From contig NZ_FNRT01000002.1 in assembly GCF_900105585.1 (NCBI RefSeq), positions 2,170,001-2,234,000 on the forward strand: a stretch of DNA of 64,000 nt. Reading direction: 5' to 3'. Below are positions 37,134 to 50,062 of the stretch, piece by piece (the first letter of the stretch is position 1; each line of letters begins with the position of its first letter). The stretch is from Nocardioides exalbidus. GTDB lineage: Bacteria; Actinomycetota; Actinomycetes; Propionibacteriales; Nocardioidaceae. Made by a program: the position numbers and the translations under genes. The notes beneath the pieces are model-generated. The model was not told the origin of the DNA. It made no database searches and saw only the letters and a program-made list of their open reading frames with translations.

Positions 37134-37138
37134 TCTAG
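36125..37138 (+). pseudogene. IS481 transposase with in-frame nonsense codon
   Basis: Two HTH segments (residues about 15-60 and 75-125) are followed by an rve/DDE integrase core with Asp in HVDIEK, Asp in LTDNGACY and Glu in GKAERFNR. A TGA at 36788-36790 sits in the same frame between ATAAGF and RRAVAWF, where relatives usually have Trp, so one G-to-A change explains it. No frameshift is present. Without readthrough only the first 221 residues are made, lacking the last two catalytic residues. The stop codon TAG (37136-37138) is supplied by the flanking CTAG target. Confidence 0.88.
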
Positions 37139-37288
37139 GCCTGGTCCCGGGGCGCGACCGCCACAGGACATCCACAGGACACCGGGAATCGGCGCGTTCT
37201 GCTTGACCGGCGCCACTTCGGAGTTCATAGTCGTGGCCAACGCGTGGAACTCTCCTTCCGTGAGGGCGACCAGAAATGGGCCCCGCGT

Positions 37289-37317
37289 TTGTGGCGTGTC
37301 CACTTTTCCGCTACCGT
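37289..37317 (+). promoter_or_regulatory. predicted rpoB promoter
   Basis: TTGTGG (37289-37294), a 17-nt spacer and TACCGT (37312-37317), an arrangement typical of housekeeping sigma factors in actinobacteria. It gives a leader of about 95 nt before rpoB. The 279-bp gap 37139-37417 holds this promoter and otherwise no gene. Confidence 0.7.
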
Positions 37318-37417
37318 AGGTCCTTGCGCCTGCCCTCAGATGCCCGACGCCCTCCGGACGGCTGTTGCGGTGGTCGGCCGGCGCCGAGATCACTTGGATC
37401 ATTTGTGAGGACACCTC

Positions 37418-40400
37418 TTGGCCGCGCGCAGCTCCGCTGGTAACCACCGTCGCACCTCTTTCGCAAAGATCACCGAACCTCTCGAGGTTCCCCCGCTCAT
37501 CTCGCTCCAGACGTCCAGCTTCGACTGGCTGGTCGGTGGCGAGCGCTGGGAGGCGGAGGTGGCTGCCCGCAGGGCCGCCGGTGAGGACGTCTCCGAGAAG
37601 ACCGGTCTGCAGGAGATCTTCGAGGAGATCTCCCCGATCGAGGACTTCTCCGAGACGATGATGCTCTCCTTCGACAACCCCGTCTTCCTCGACGAGAAGT
37701 ACACCGAGGAGGAGTGCAAGGAGAAGGACTTCACCTACTCCCGCCCGCTCTACGTCTCCGCCGAGTTCATGAACCACGAGACCGGCGAGATCAAGGGCCA
37801 GACGGTCTTCATGGGCGACTTCCCGATGATGACCCGCAAGGGCACCTTCATCATCAACGGCACCGAGCGCGTCGTCGTGTCGCAGCTCGTCCGCTCGCCG
37901 GGCGTCTACTTCGAGTCGACCCCGGACAAGACGTCCGACAAGGACATCTACACCGCCAAGCTCATCCCGAGCCGCGGCGCCTGGCTCGAGTTCGAGATCG
38001 ACAAGCGCGACCTCGTCGGCGTGCGCCTCGACCGCAAGCGCAAGCAGAACGTCACCGTGCTGCTCAAGGCGCTCGGCTGGACCACCGACCAGATCCGCGA
38101 GGAGTTCGGTCAGTACGAGTCCATGATGCTGACGCTCGAGAAGGACAGCGTCCGCTACGAGGTCGTCCACGAGGAGCTGCAGAAGAAGGCGCGGGGCGAG
38201 GCCCCGACCGCCGAGCAGGTCAACGACGAGGTCACCCGCCTCGCGCTGCTCGACATCTACCGCAAGCTCCGCCCGGGCGAGCCGCCGACGGCCGAGGCCG
38301 CGCAGACGCTGCTGAACAACTACTACTTCAACGGCAAGCGCTACGACCTGGCGAAGGTCGGCCGCTACAAGATCAACAAGAAGCTCGGCCTCCACGAGGC
38401 GTTCGACCAGCAGACGCTGACCATCGACGACGTCGTGGCCGCCATCCGCTACGTCGTGCAGCTGCACGCCGCGGGTGTCACGGTCGAGGCTCCCGACCTG
38501 GTCGACGCCGAGGGCAACGTCGTCGAGGGTCCTGACGGCGCGCCCGTCAAGGTCCAGGCCGACGACATCGACCACTTCGGCAACCGCCGCATGCGCACGG
38601 TCGGCGAGCTCATCCAGAACCAGCTCCGCACGGGCCTGGCCCGCATGGAGCGCGTGGTGCGCGAGCGGATGACGACCCAGGACGTCGAGGCCATCACGCC
38701 GCAGTCCCTGATCAACATCCGTCCCGTGGTCGCGGCGCTGAAGGAGTTCTTCGGCACCTCGCAGCTCTCGCAGTTCATGGACCAGACCAACCCGATCGCC
38801 GGACTGACGCACAAGCGTCGCCTCTCGGCCCTCGGCCCCGGTGGTCTCTCGCGCGACCGCGCCGGCATGGAGGTCCGTGACGTCCACCCGTCGCACTACG
38901 GCCGCATGTGCCCCATCGAGACCCCGGAAGGCCCGAACATCGGCCTCATCGGCTCGCTGGCCTCCTACGGTCGGATCAACCCGTTCGGCTTCGTCGAGAC
39001 CCCCTACCGCCGCGTGGTGAAGGGTGTCGTCACCGACGAGATCGACTACCTCACCGCCGACGACGAGGACCGCTACGTCATCGCGCAGGCCAACGCCCCG
39101 CTCGACGCGAAGATGAAGTTCGCCGAGGAGCGCGTGCTCGTCCGGCAGAAGAACGGTGAGGTCGACGCGATCCTCGCCGAAGAGGTCGACTACATGGACG
39201 TCTCGCCGCGCCAGATGGTGTCGGTCGCGACGGCCCTGATCCCCTTCCTCGAGCACGACGACGCCAACCGTGCCCTCATGGGTGCCAACATGCAGCGCCA
39301 GGCCGTCCCGCTGATCACCAGCGACAGCCCGCTGGTCGGCACCGGCATGGAGTACCGCGCCGCCGTCGACGCCGGTGACGTGGTCGTCGCCGACGCCGCC
39401 GGTGTGGTGAAGGAGGTGTCCGCCGACGCCATCGAGACGATGAACGACGACGGCACCTACCAGACCTACAAGATGGCGAAGTTCCGTCGCTCCAACCAGG
39501 GCACCTGCATCAACCAGCGCCCGCTGGTGAAGGCCGGTGACCGCCTCGAGGTCGGCACGCCGATCGCCGACGGTCCCTGCACCGACGACGCCGAGATGGC
39601 GCTGGGCACCAACCTGCTCGTCGCCTTCATGCCCTGGCAGGGTCACAACTACGAGGACGCGATCATCCTCAGCCAGCGCCTGGTGCAGGAGGACGTCCTC
39701 ACCTCGATCCACATCGAGGAGCACGAGGTCGACGCCCGCGACACCAAGCTCGGCCCCGAGGAGATCACCCGGGACATCCCGAACATCTCCGAGGAGGGCC
39801 TGGCCGACCTCGACGAGCGCGGCATCATCCGCATCGGCGCCGAGGTCACCACCGGTGACATCCTGGTCGGCAAGGTCACGCCCAAGGGCGAGACCGAGCT
39901 CACCCCCGAGGAGCGCCTGCTCCGCGCGATCTTCGGCGAGAAGGCGCGTGAGGTGCGCGACACCTCGATGAAGGTGCCCCACGGTGAGTCCGGCACGGTC
40001 ATCGGCGTGCGGGTCTTCGACCGCGAGGACGGCGACGACCTTCCTCCGGGCGTCAACCAGCTGGTCCGCGTCTACGTCGCCCAGAAGCGCAAGATCTCCG
40101 TCGGTGACAAGCTCGCCGGCCGCCACGGCAACAAGGGCGTCATCGCCAAGATCCTGCCGGTCGAGGACATGCCGTTCATGGAGGACGGCACCCCGGTCGA
40201 CGTGGTGCTCAACCCGCTGGGTGTGCCGCGACGCATGAACATCGGCCAGATCCTCGAGCTCCACCTCGGCTGGCTCGCCAAGCAGGGTTGGGACCTCAAC
40301 CTCTCCGGCGAGAAGGGCGAGTCGGACTGGAAGAAGCGCCTGATCAAGATCGGCGCCGAGAAGGCCGACCCGAACACCAAGGTCGCCACCCCGGTGTTCG

Positions 40401-40999
40401 ACGGTGCGCGCGAGGACGAGATCACCGGCCTGCTCGGTGCGACCCTCCCGAACCGCGACGGCGAGCGGATGGTCAAGGAGGACGGCAAGGCCGCCCTCTT
40501 CGACGGTCGCACGGGCGAGCCGTTCCCGGAGCCGGTGGCCGTGGGCTACATGTACATCCTCAAGCTCCACCACCTCGTCGACGACAAGATCCACGCTCGC
40601 TCGACCGGCCCCTACTCGATGATCACGCAGCAGCCCCTGGGCGGAAAGGCCCAGTTCGGCGGTCAGCGGTTCGGCGAGATGGAGGTCTGGGCGATGGAGG
40701 CCTACGGCGCTGCCTACGCCCTCCAGGAGCTGCTGACGATCAAGTCCGACGACGTGCCGGGACGCGTGAAGGTCTACGAGGCCATCGTCAAGGGCGAGAA
40801 CATCCCCGACTCCGGCATCCCCGAGTCGTTCAAGGTGCTCGTCAAGGAGATGCAGTCGCTCTGCCTCAACGTGGAGGTGCTGTCGCAGGACGGCTCCACG
40901 ATCTCGCTCAAGGACGCCGAGGAAGACGTCTTCCGGGCGGCCGAGGAGCTCGGCATCGACCTGTCCCGCCGCGAGCCCAGCTCCGTCGAAGAAGTCTGA
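37418..40999 (+). CDS. rpoB: RNA polymerase beta subunit
   Basis: A 1193-aa full-length subunit, starting at TTG 37418 with GAGG upstream, as in mycobacteria. The rifampicin region (about 448-472, SQLSQFMDQ to RRLSAL) has the sensitive-type residues Asp455, His465 and Ser470. Thr457 replaces the common Asn, a natural variant rather than a known resistance change. [15 protein letters not shown] marks the C-terminus. Cotranscribed with rpoC across an 85-bp gap that contains a hairpin. The IS element ends 279 bp upstream and leaves the promoter intact. Confidence 0.98.
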   Translation: MAARSSAGNHRRTSFAKITEPLEVPPLISLQTSSFDWLVGGERWEAEVAARRAAGEDVSEKTGLQEIFEEISPIEDFSETMMLSFDNPVFLDEKYTEEECKEKDFTYSRPLYVSAEFMNHETGEIKGQTVFMGDFPMMTRKGTFIINGTERVVVSQLVRSPGVYFESTPDKTSDKDIYTAKLIPSRGAWLEFEIDKRDLVGVRLDRKRKQNVTVLLKALGWTTDQIREEFGQYESMMLTLEKDSVRYEVVHEELQKKARGEAPTAEQVNDEVTRLALLDIYRKLRPGEPPTAEAAQTLLNNYYFNGKRYDLAKVGRYKINKKLGLHEAFDQQTLTIDDVVAAIRYVVQLHAAGVTVEAPDLVDAEGNVVEGPDGAPVKVQADDIDHFGNRRMRTVGELIQNQLRTGLARMERVVRERMTTQDVEAITPQSLINIRPVVAALKEFFGTSQLSQFMDQTNPIAGLTHKRRLSALGPGGLSRDRAGMEVRDVHPSHYGRMCPIETPEGPNIGLIGSLASYGRINPFGFVETPYRRVVKGVVTDEIDYLTADDEDRYVIAQANAPLDAKMKFAEERVLVRQKNGEVDAILAEEVDYMDVSPRQMVSVATALIPFLEHDDANRALMGANMQRQAVPLITSDSPLVGTGMEYRAAVDAGDVVVADAAGVVKEVSADAIETMNDDGTYQTYKMAKFRRSNQGTCINQRPLVKAGDRLEVGTPIADGPCTDDAEMALGTNLLVAFMPWQGHNYEDAIILSQRLVQEDVLTSIHIEEHEVDARDTKLGPEEITRDIPNISEEGLADLDERGIIRIGAEVTTGDILVGKVTPKGETELTPEERLLRAIFGEKAREVRDTSMKVPHGESGTVIGVRVFDREDGDDLPPGVNQLVRVYVAQKRKISVGDKLAGRHGNKGVIAKILPVEDMPFMEDGTPVDVVLNPLGVPRRMNIGQILELHLGWLAKQGWDLNLSGEKGESDWKKRLIKIGAEKADPNTKVATPVFDGAREDEITGLLGATLPNRDGERMVKEDGKAALFDGRTGEPFPEPVAVGYMYILKLHHLVDDKIHARSTGPYSMITQQPLGGKAQFGGQRFGEMEVWAMEAYGAAYALQELLTIKSDDVPGRVKVYEAIVKGENIPDSGIPESFKVLVKEMQSLCLNVEVLSQDGSTISLKDAEEDVFRAAEELGIDLSRREPSSVEEV

Positions 41000-41004
41000 G
41001 GTGC

Positions 41005-41032
41005 ACGTACGCCGGCTCCGGCCGGCGTACGT
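41005..41032 (+). terminator. hairpin in the rpoB-rpoC gap
   Basis: A perfect 12-bp stem (41005-41016 with 41021-41032) capped by the tetraloop TCCG, 5 nt after the rpoB stop. UNCG-type loops are very stable in RNA. No T-tract follows, so partial termination or an RNA-processing or stability element are all possible. Confidence 0.65.
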
Positions 41033-41084
41033 CCCCCAGTCCCCAGCTCAACTTTCCACGTACTAACGAAGGACTGCAGCCATC

Positions 41085-44933
<3,849 letters not shown>

Positions 44934-44947
44934 TCGCAGTCACCGTT

Positions 44948-44982
44948 CGGACCCCGGTCTCCCAGTGGGAGGCCGGGGTCCG
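44948..44982 (+). terminator. rpoC terminator
   Basis: A 16-bp stem (44948-44963 with 44967-44982) including one T-G wobble, with a 3-nt loop AGT, 14 nt after the rpoC stop. The descending side is followed by CGCATTTCGG, a weak T run. Confidence 0.85.
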
Positions 44983-45032
44983 GCGCATTTCGGTCCTTGG
45001 GCCGGGCGCGAGCCCGACGCACACTGGATCCC

Positions 45033-45605
45033 ATGGCCCGTTCTGTCTGGCACCGCTCCCTCTGGTCCATGCTCGCCCTCTGCGGCGTGCTCCTCGCCAC
45101 GTCGCTGCACCTGCACGGCGCGCAGCCGGCGGGCGCGAGTCCGCCGACCCGCAGCGCGGCGACCAGCGTGACCGGCGCGACCGCCGCCGTCCCGGAGTGC
45201 ACCAACGCCGACCTCAAAGCCAGCTACCGGGCACGGGACGCCGGGGTCGGGCACCGCTACGGCGCGCTCCGCCTGCGCAACACCAGCGACAGCACGTGCT
45301 GGGTGCGTGGCTTCGGCGGGTTGTCCTACGTCGGTGGAGGTGACGGCACGCAGGTCGGGGCCGCCGCCGACCGCGACGGCGCAGCCGGCGCACGGGTCGT
45401 GCTCGAGCCGGGGGACCGGGCGACCAGCCAGGTCGACGAGGTCGTGGCCGTGAACTACCCGCGCTCGCGCTGCCGCCCGACCCCCGTCGACGGGTTCCGC
45501 GTCTACGTGCCGGACTCGACGCAGTCGCAGTTCGTCCGGCACCGCACGACCGGGTGCGGCAACGACGCGGTCCACCTGATCTCGCACCGCGCCTTCCGCG
45601 GCTGA
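45033..45605 (+). CDS. secreted DUF4232-type protein
   Basis: A 190-aa protein with a signal peptide (LWSMLALCGVLLATSLHLHG) and a DUF4232-like domain. Four Cys (PECTN, STCWVRG, SRCRP, TGCGN) probably form two disulfides. Proteins of this family are actinobacterial envelope or secreted proteins of unknown role. ATG 45033 lies 7 nt after CACACT, so it may be leaderless. Confidence 0.75.
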   Translation: MARSVWHRSLWSMLALCGVLLATSLHLHGAQPAGASPPTRSAATSVTGATAAVPECTNADLKASYRARDAGVGHRYGALRLRNTSDSTCWVRGFGGLSYVGGGDGTQVGAAADRDGAAGARVVLEPGDRATSQVDEVVAVNYPRSRCRPTPVDGFRVYVPDSTQSQFVRHRTTGCGNDAVHLISHRAFRG

Positions 45606-45610
45606 CGTAC

Positions 45611-45736
45611 GCCGCACGTGCGGCGGTCGTGGCCTCCGGCCGACGATCCTTGGGGCCAGGACCGCCGCACCTGCACACGTGTCCGAGAACCTGCCCTCCG
45701 GAGCCCCGCTCGAGGGCCATGTCTCGGACACGTGTG
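45611..45736. repeat. intergenic palindromes after the DUF4232 gene
   Basis: GCCGCACGTGCGGC (45611-45624) is a 14-bp palindrome, likely a terminator. A second, larger structure has perfect 15-bp arms at 45674-45688 and 45722-45736, with an inner pair GCCCTC/GAGGGC. The gap 45606-45872 (267 bp) holds these and the promoter of the next gene. Confidence 0.65.
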
Positions 45737-45790
45737 GATCGTGCGCGCCTGCGGTCCGCGTCCTGATGTCGAGACGCCGACACCTTTTGA

Positions 45791-45820
45791 TTGACGTACG
45801 TACAAAAGTCGCCCTAGCGT
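45791..45820 (+). promoter_or_regulatory. promoter of the TIM-barrel gene with overlapping dyad
   Basis: TTGACG (45791-45796), an 18-nt spacer and TAGCGT (45815-45820). CTTTTG (45784-45789) and CAAAAG (45803-45808) flank the -35, and GTACGTAC (45796-45803) is palindromic, so a repressor could bind here. Confidence 0.55.
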
Positions 45821-45872
45821 CGAGCTGATGTGGCCCCCGTCACATCGTGACTCGGATGAAGGGTGGACATAC

Positions 45873-46907
45873 ATGTGCTTCGGACATGACGGAGACGCGG
45901 CGCTCGAGCGATCGCTGGCCGAGAAGGGCGCCAGCCGGCGCGGACTGCTGAGGGGAGCGACCGTCGGCGCAGCGGCGCTCGGTGCGCTCGGCGCCTCCCC
46001 GGCGACGGCCGGCGGCAAGGGCCACGGGCCCGGTCACGGCCACGGCCACGGCCACGGCCACGGTGGCGGGCGCCGCAAGAGTCTCGACCACGAGCTGATC
46101 AGCATCCAGCTCTACACGCTGCGCTCGGCAGCCGCTGCTCCGGCTGCCGGCAACGCGGTGGCGATCGGGCACGCGGCCGTGCTCGCCGCGCTCGCCCGCT
46201 ACGGCTACGAGCGCGTGGAGCTGGCCGGGCTCTACGGCGAGACCGCGGCGAGCATGCGCGCGATCCTCGACGGCCTGGGCCTGCGCTCCACCTCGAGCCA
46301 CGACGGGATCAGCGCCGACACCGGCGGCGCCCACGTGAAGTTCCAGAACGCGAAGACCCTCGGCCAGCAGTACGTCAACGTCCCCTACCTGGCGTCCGCC
46401 AACCTGTCGGACTGGCAGCGGTGGGCCGACCAGATGAACGCCGAGGCCGCGATCGCCAAGCGCTACGGGCTGAAGTACGGCTACCACAACCACGCGCACG
46501 AGTTCACGACCGACCTCGGCGGCGGGCTCACGCCGTGGGAGGTCCTGATGGACCGCCTCGACCGCCGACTCGTGCACCTCGAGGTCGATCTCTACTGGGC
46601 CTTCACGGCGGGCGTGAACACCGGCCACACGACCGCGGAGTCGGCGCTCCAGTTCGCCAAGGACGTCGTCAACGAGGCGCCGTTGGCGGTCCGGCAGTAC
46701 CACGTGAAGGACCGGACCTCGATGGGCACCAGCCAGCCCGAGGCCGACATGTGCGACCTCGGCGTCGGCGTCATCGACTTCCCGTCGCTCTTCCGCAACC
46801 ACGAGGTCGAGGAGTACATCGTCGAGAACGACACCCCCGACAACGCCGCAGCGCCCCTGCTGACGGCCGCCGTGGGCCGGCTCTACCTCGAGCACCTGGA
46901 GTACTGA
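45873..46907 (+). CDS. Tat-exported sugar phosphate isomerase/epimerase-like protein with His-rich linker
   Basis: A 344-aa protein. The N-terminus carries a twin-arginine signal (SRRGLLRGATVGAAALGALG, with RR at 22-23). It is followed by a Gly-His repeat (residues 51-66, six His) and then an AP-endonuclease-2-type TIM barrel (IQLYTLR, KYGYHNHAHEF, HLEVDLYWA, EYIVEND) with candidate metal ligands His and Glu. ATG 45873 has AGGGTGG upstream; ATG 45828 is in frame and would be nearly leaderless from the promoter. The cofactor is exported folded, as Tat implies. The substrate is unknown. Confidence 0.82.
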   Translation: MCFGHDGDAALERSLAEKGASRRGLLRGATVGAAALGALGASPATAGGKGHGPGHGHGHGHGHGGGRRKSLDHELISIQLYTLRSAAAAPAAGNAVAIGHAAVLAALARYGYERVELAGLYGETAASMRAILDGLGLRSTSSHDGISADTGGAHVKFQNAKTLGQQYVNVPYLASANLSDWQRWADQMNAEAAIAKRYGLKYGYHNHAHEFTTDLGGGLTPWEVLMDRLDRRLVHLEVDLYWAFTAGVNTGHTTAESALQFAKDVVNEAPLAVRQYHVKDRTSMGTSQPEADMCDLGVGVIDFPSLFRNHEVEEYIVENDTPDNAAAPLLTAAVGRLYLEHLEY

Positions 46908-46953
46908 GCGCCTGGCCGAGGTGGGGTGAGGTGCCGTCTGCGAGGATTTGCGC

Positions 46954-48213
46954 GTGACGAGCCCTCGCCCCACCCCGACGACCAGCAGAGCGACCGACGT
47001 CCTCGTCGTCGGCGCCGGCCCCGCCGGGTCCGCCGCGGCCGCCTGGGCGGCCCGGGCGGGGCTCGACGTGGTGCTCGCGGACGCCGCGACCTTCCCCCGC
47101 GACAAGACCTGCGGCGACGGTCTCACGCCTCGCGCGATCGGCGAGCTGCAGAGGCTCGGCCTCGAGGACTGGCTCCGCTCGCACACGGTCAACCAGGGCC
47201 TCCGCGCCCACGGCTTCGGCCAGACGCTGCTCCTCCCGTGGCCGGGTGGGTCCCTCCCCGACTGGGGATCGGCCGTCGCCCGCACCGAGCTCGACGACCA
47301 CCTGCGCACGGTGGCGCTCGACAGCGGGGCCACCGGGATCGACGGCGCCCGCGCGGTCGGCGTACGACGCGAGGGCGAGCGGGTCGCGGCCGTCGACTTC
47401 CGCGGCGCCGACGGGGCGACGTTCGAGATCGCGTGCCGGTGGCTGGTCGTGGCCGACGGCGTGCGGTCGCCCCTGGGCAAGCTGCTGGGTCGCGAGTGGC
47501 ACCGTGACACGGTCTACGCCGTCGCCGGCCGGTCCTACGTCGACTCCGACATGTCGGACGACCCGTGGATCAGCTCGCACCTCGAGCTGCGTGACGAGCA
47601 GGGCGAGCTGGTGTCGGGCTACGGCTGGATCTTCCCGCTGGGCAACGGCTCGGTGAACCTCGGCGCCGGCACGCTCGCCACCAGCAAGCGGCCGACCGAC
47701 GTGGCCATCAAGCCCCTGATGCAGACCTACGCCGACACCATCGGCAAGGACTTCGGGCTCTCCGGAGAGCTGCGGATGCCGACCTCGGCGCTGCTGCCGA
47801 TGGGTGGCGCGGTGAGCAACGTCGCCGGGCCCAACTGGGCGCTGATCGGCGACGCCGCTGCCTGCGTCAACCCGCTCAACGGCGAGGGCATCGACTACGG
47901 CCTGGAGACCGGGCGGTTCGTCGCCGAGCACATCGCGAGCGGCACCGGCCTCGGCGAGGCGTGGCGCCACACGCTCGTCGAGCACTACGGCGAGTCCTTC
48001 TCCATCGCCCGCCGCCTGGCCGGGATGGCCACCCAGCCGAAGGTGGTCTCGGCGCTCGGGCCCGTCGGGATGCGCTCCGACTGGCTGATGACGCTCGCGC
48101 TCCGCTGGATGGGCAACCTCGTCGACGACGCCGACCGCGACCGCGCCGCCCGCGTGTGGCGGTGGGCGGGCGCGCGCTCGATGGCAAGCGACGCCCGGCC
48201 GCCCTTCTCCTGA
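46954..48213 (+). CDS. geranylgeranyl-reductase-family FAD oxidoreductase (MenJ-like)
   Basis: A 419-aa flavoprotein with GAGPAGS (20-26), the FAD-family segment FPRDKTCGDGLTPRA, and GDAAACVNPLNGEGIDYGLE near the middle. Actinobacterial relatives (MenJ) saturate one isoprene unit of menaquinone. GTG 46954 is chosen 7 nt after GAGGA; TTG 46948 is possible. The quinone target is an inference from similarity. Confidence 0.85.
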   Translation: MTSPRPTPTTSRATDVLVVGAGPAGSAAAAWAARAGLDVVLADAATFPRDKTCGDGLTPRAIGELQRLGLEDWLRSHTVNQGLRAHGFGQTLLLPWPGGSLPDWGSAVARTELDDHLRTVALDSGATGIDGARAVGVRREGERVAAVDFRGADGATFEIACRWLVVADGVRSPLGKLLGREWHRDTVYAVAGRSYVDSDMSDDPWISSHLELRDEQGELVSGYGWIFPLGNGSVNLGAGTLATSKRPTDVAIKPLMQTYADTIGKDFGLSGELRMPTSALLPMGGAVSNVAGPNWALIGDAAACVNPLNGEGIDYGLETGRFVAEHIASGTGLGEAWRHTLVEHYGESFSIARRLAGMATQPKVVSALGPVGMRSDWLMTLALRWMGNLVDDADRDRAARVWRWAGARSMASDARPPFS

Positions 48214-48228
48214 ACCGATCCCGGAGAC

Positions 48229-49023
48229 GTGTCGCTACGAAGCACCAACATGGGTGAGTCCGTCTACCGCGCGACCAACGTGCTCGGCCGCGCGGCACTG
48301 CGGCTGCTCGGCGTGCGCACGGAGTGGTCCGGCCTCGAGCACGTGCCCGAGCACGGGCCGGTCATCCTCGCCGCCAACCACGTCGGCTTCCCCGACTTCG
48401 TGGTCGTCGAGCAGGCGGCGGTGGAGCGGGGCCGCTTCGTCCGCTTCCTGTGCCGCCACGACATCTGGGACGCGCCGCTCGTCGGCCGTGCCATGGACCG
48501 GATGCGGCACGTCCCGGTCGACCGCGACGCGCCCGCGGGGGCGTACGTCGCCGCCCGCCGGCTGCTGCGCGACGGCGAGGCCGTGGGGATCTTCCCCGAG
48601 GCGGGGGTGAGCCGCTCGTTCACCGTGCGGTCGATGATGCGCGGGGCTGCGAGCCTGGCGCGCGAGACCGGCGCCCCGGTGGTGCCGGTCGCGGTGTGGG
48701 GGACCCAGCGGATCTGGACGGCCGGCGCGCGGCCCGACCCGACCCGCGGGCGCCGCGTCGACCTGGCGTTCGGTCCACCGCTCACCGTCGGGCCGGGGGA
48801 GGACCTGGCCGAGTCGACCCGGAGGCTCGGCACGCTCCTGACCGGGCAGCTCGAGGCGCTGCAGCAGCTGCCGCACCACCGACCGGCACCCGGCGAGGCC
48901 GCGTGGTGGTACCCCGCGCACCTGGGTGGGGACGCACCGACGCGCGCCGAGGCGGCGTACGTCGACAGCGTGCCGCGCTCGGCGGTCAGCCCGACGTGGG
49001 GGCCGAGCCGGCTTCCCGGCTGA
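48229..49023 (+). CDS. 1-acyl-glycerol-3-phosphate-acyltransferase-like protein
   Basis: A 264-aa PlsC-family protein with the catalytic NHVGFPD (His51, Asp56) and the substrate motif FPEAGVS (122-128). It starts 15 bp after the MenJ-like gene (GTG 48229, or ATG 48250), so the two are probably co-transcribed. Its last 38 nt overlap, tail to tail, the end of the opposite-strand acyltransferase-3 gene. Role: acylation of lysophosphatidate or another lipid. Confidence 0.85.
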   Translation: MSLRSTNMGESVYRATNVLGRAALRLLGVRTEWSGLEHVPEHGPVILAANHVGFPDFVVVEQAAVERGRFVRFLCRHDIWDAPLVGRAMDRMRHVPVDRDAPAGAYVAARRLLRDGEAVGIFPEAGVSRSFTVRSMMRGAASLARETGAPVVPVAVWGTQRIWTAGARPDPTRGRRVDLAFGPPLTVGPGEDLAESTRRLGTLLTGQLEALQQLPHHRPAPGEAAWWYPAHLGGDAPTRAEAAYVDSVPRSAVSPTWGPSRLPG

Positions 49024-50029
49024 CCGCGCGTCGCTTCTCCACGTAGCCGAGCGGGTTGGTGAACGGCTCGAGGACGCGGCGCACCGGTGGGCTCGCCAGC
49101 AGCAGGGCGAGGGCGACCGCCCCGACCACCGTGAGCACCAGCCCCGAGACCGGATGGGCGGCCGTGAAGTCGGGCCAGCCGAGCGCCTTGACCGTCTTGA
49201 TGACGAAGCCGTGGAACAGGTAGACGACCATCGTCGCCGTGCCCATCGTGGTGAACCAGCCGAGGTTGCGCCGGGGCACCAGCGACATCGCGGCGAAGGC
49301 GCCGACGAGGCCGACCATCATCACCGTGAGCCGGGTCTGGAAGACGAACTCGTCGTCGATCGGGATGTCGGAGTAGCCGGTGTCGTACCAGAGCAGCGCG
49401 GCCGCGGCCCACGTGTCGGTGTAGACCGCCATCACGCCGATCCCGATGAGCATCGGCACGGCCGCGAGGCGCACCCAGACGTCGTCGAGGTGCTTGAGGT
49501 GTCGCGGCTTGAGGTGCAGGCCGAGCACGAAGAACGGCAGCAGCCCGAGGAACCGCGGGATCATCAGCGTGGTGTCGGTCCACAGGCCACCGAGCAGGCT
49601 GACGATGACCGAGAGCGGCAGGAAGAGCCAGTGCAGCTTGAGGATCGGCGTCACCAGGCGCCACATGAGCAGCACGATGAGGTACCACATCGTCCAGTGC
49701 GGGACGAGCCAGATCGGCCCCTGCACGTCCTCGCCGGCCACGCCGCGGCGGAAGTAGAACAGGGCCGGCTCGAAGAGCAGGTAGGGGATCAGCAGCGTGT
49801 AGACGAGGCTCTTCAGTCGCCGCGGGTCCCACTCGAACGACTTCGAGAGGTAGCCGCTGACGAACACGAACGCCGGGATGTGCCAGAGGTAGATGAAGTC
49901 ATAGACCCAGTGGCTGCCGGCGCTCTCCTCCACGAGGCCGATCGCGTGGCCGACGACGACGAGGGTGACGAGGACCATCTTGACGTTGTCGAGCCAAGGA
50001 TCACGGGACGGGGGAGCCACGGCGCTCAC
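48986..50029 (-). CDS. acyltransferase-3-family membrane protein
   Basis: A 347-aa protein with about ten membrane helices and the family start RDPWLDNVKMVLVTLVVVGH, where the His belongs to the conserved helix-1 motif; WHIPAFVFVSGYL follows. These enzymes O-acylate cell-surface glycans or small molecules using cytosolic acyl donors. The 3' end overlaps the convergent PlsC-like gene by 38 nt. The target is not predictable. Confidence 0.85.
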   Translation of the reverse strand: MSAVAPPSRDPWLDNVKMVLVTLVVVGHAIGLVEESAGSHWVYDFIYLWHIPAFVFVSGYLSKSFEWDPRRLKSLVYTLLIPYLLFEPALFYFRRGVAGEDVQGPIWLVPHWTMWYLIVLLMWRLVTPILKLHWLFLPLSVIVSLLGGLWTDTTLMIPRFLGLLPFFVLGLHLKPRHLKHLDDVWVRLAAVPMLIGIGVMAVYTDTWAAAALLWYDTGYSDIPIDDEFVFQTRLTVMMVGLVGAFAAMSLVPRRNLGWFTTMGTATMVVYLFHGFVIKTVKALGWPDFTAAHPVSGLVLTVVGAVALALLLASPPVRRVLEPFTNPLGYVEKRRAVSREAGSAPTSG

Positions 50030-50062
50030 CGTACTTCACGCCCCGATCACTAGGTTGGGAAC

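Noticed and set aside
30139..37138. CRISPR array or prophage in the island
   Set aside because: No regularly spaced direct repeats, no phage structural genes and no integrase were seen.
38754..38850. Possible rifampicin-resistance change in rpoB
   Set aside because: The key positions Asp455, His465 and Ser470 are wild type; Thr457 for Asn is a lineage difference, not a known resistance mutation.
37079..40594. A 1171-codon minus-strand frame opposite rpoB (and a similar one opposite rpoC)
   Set aside because: Shadow of rpoB in the complementary frame; residues are dominated by Val, Leu, His, Asp and no motif is present.
45828..45872. Earlier ATG for the Tat-exported protein
   Set aside because: It is almost at the predicted transcription start and would put 15 atypical residues before the signal; ATG 45873 has AGGGTGG upstream. 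It remains possible as a leaderless start.
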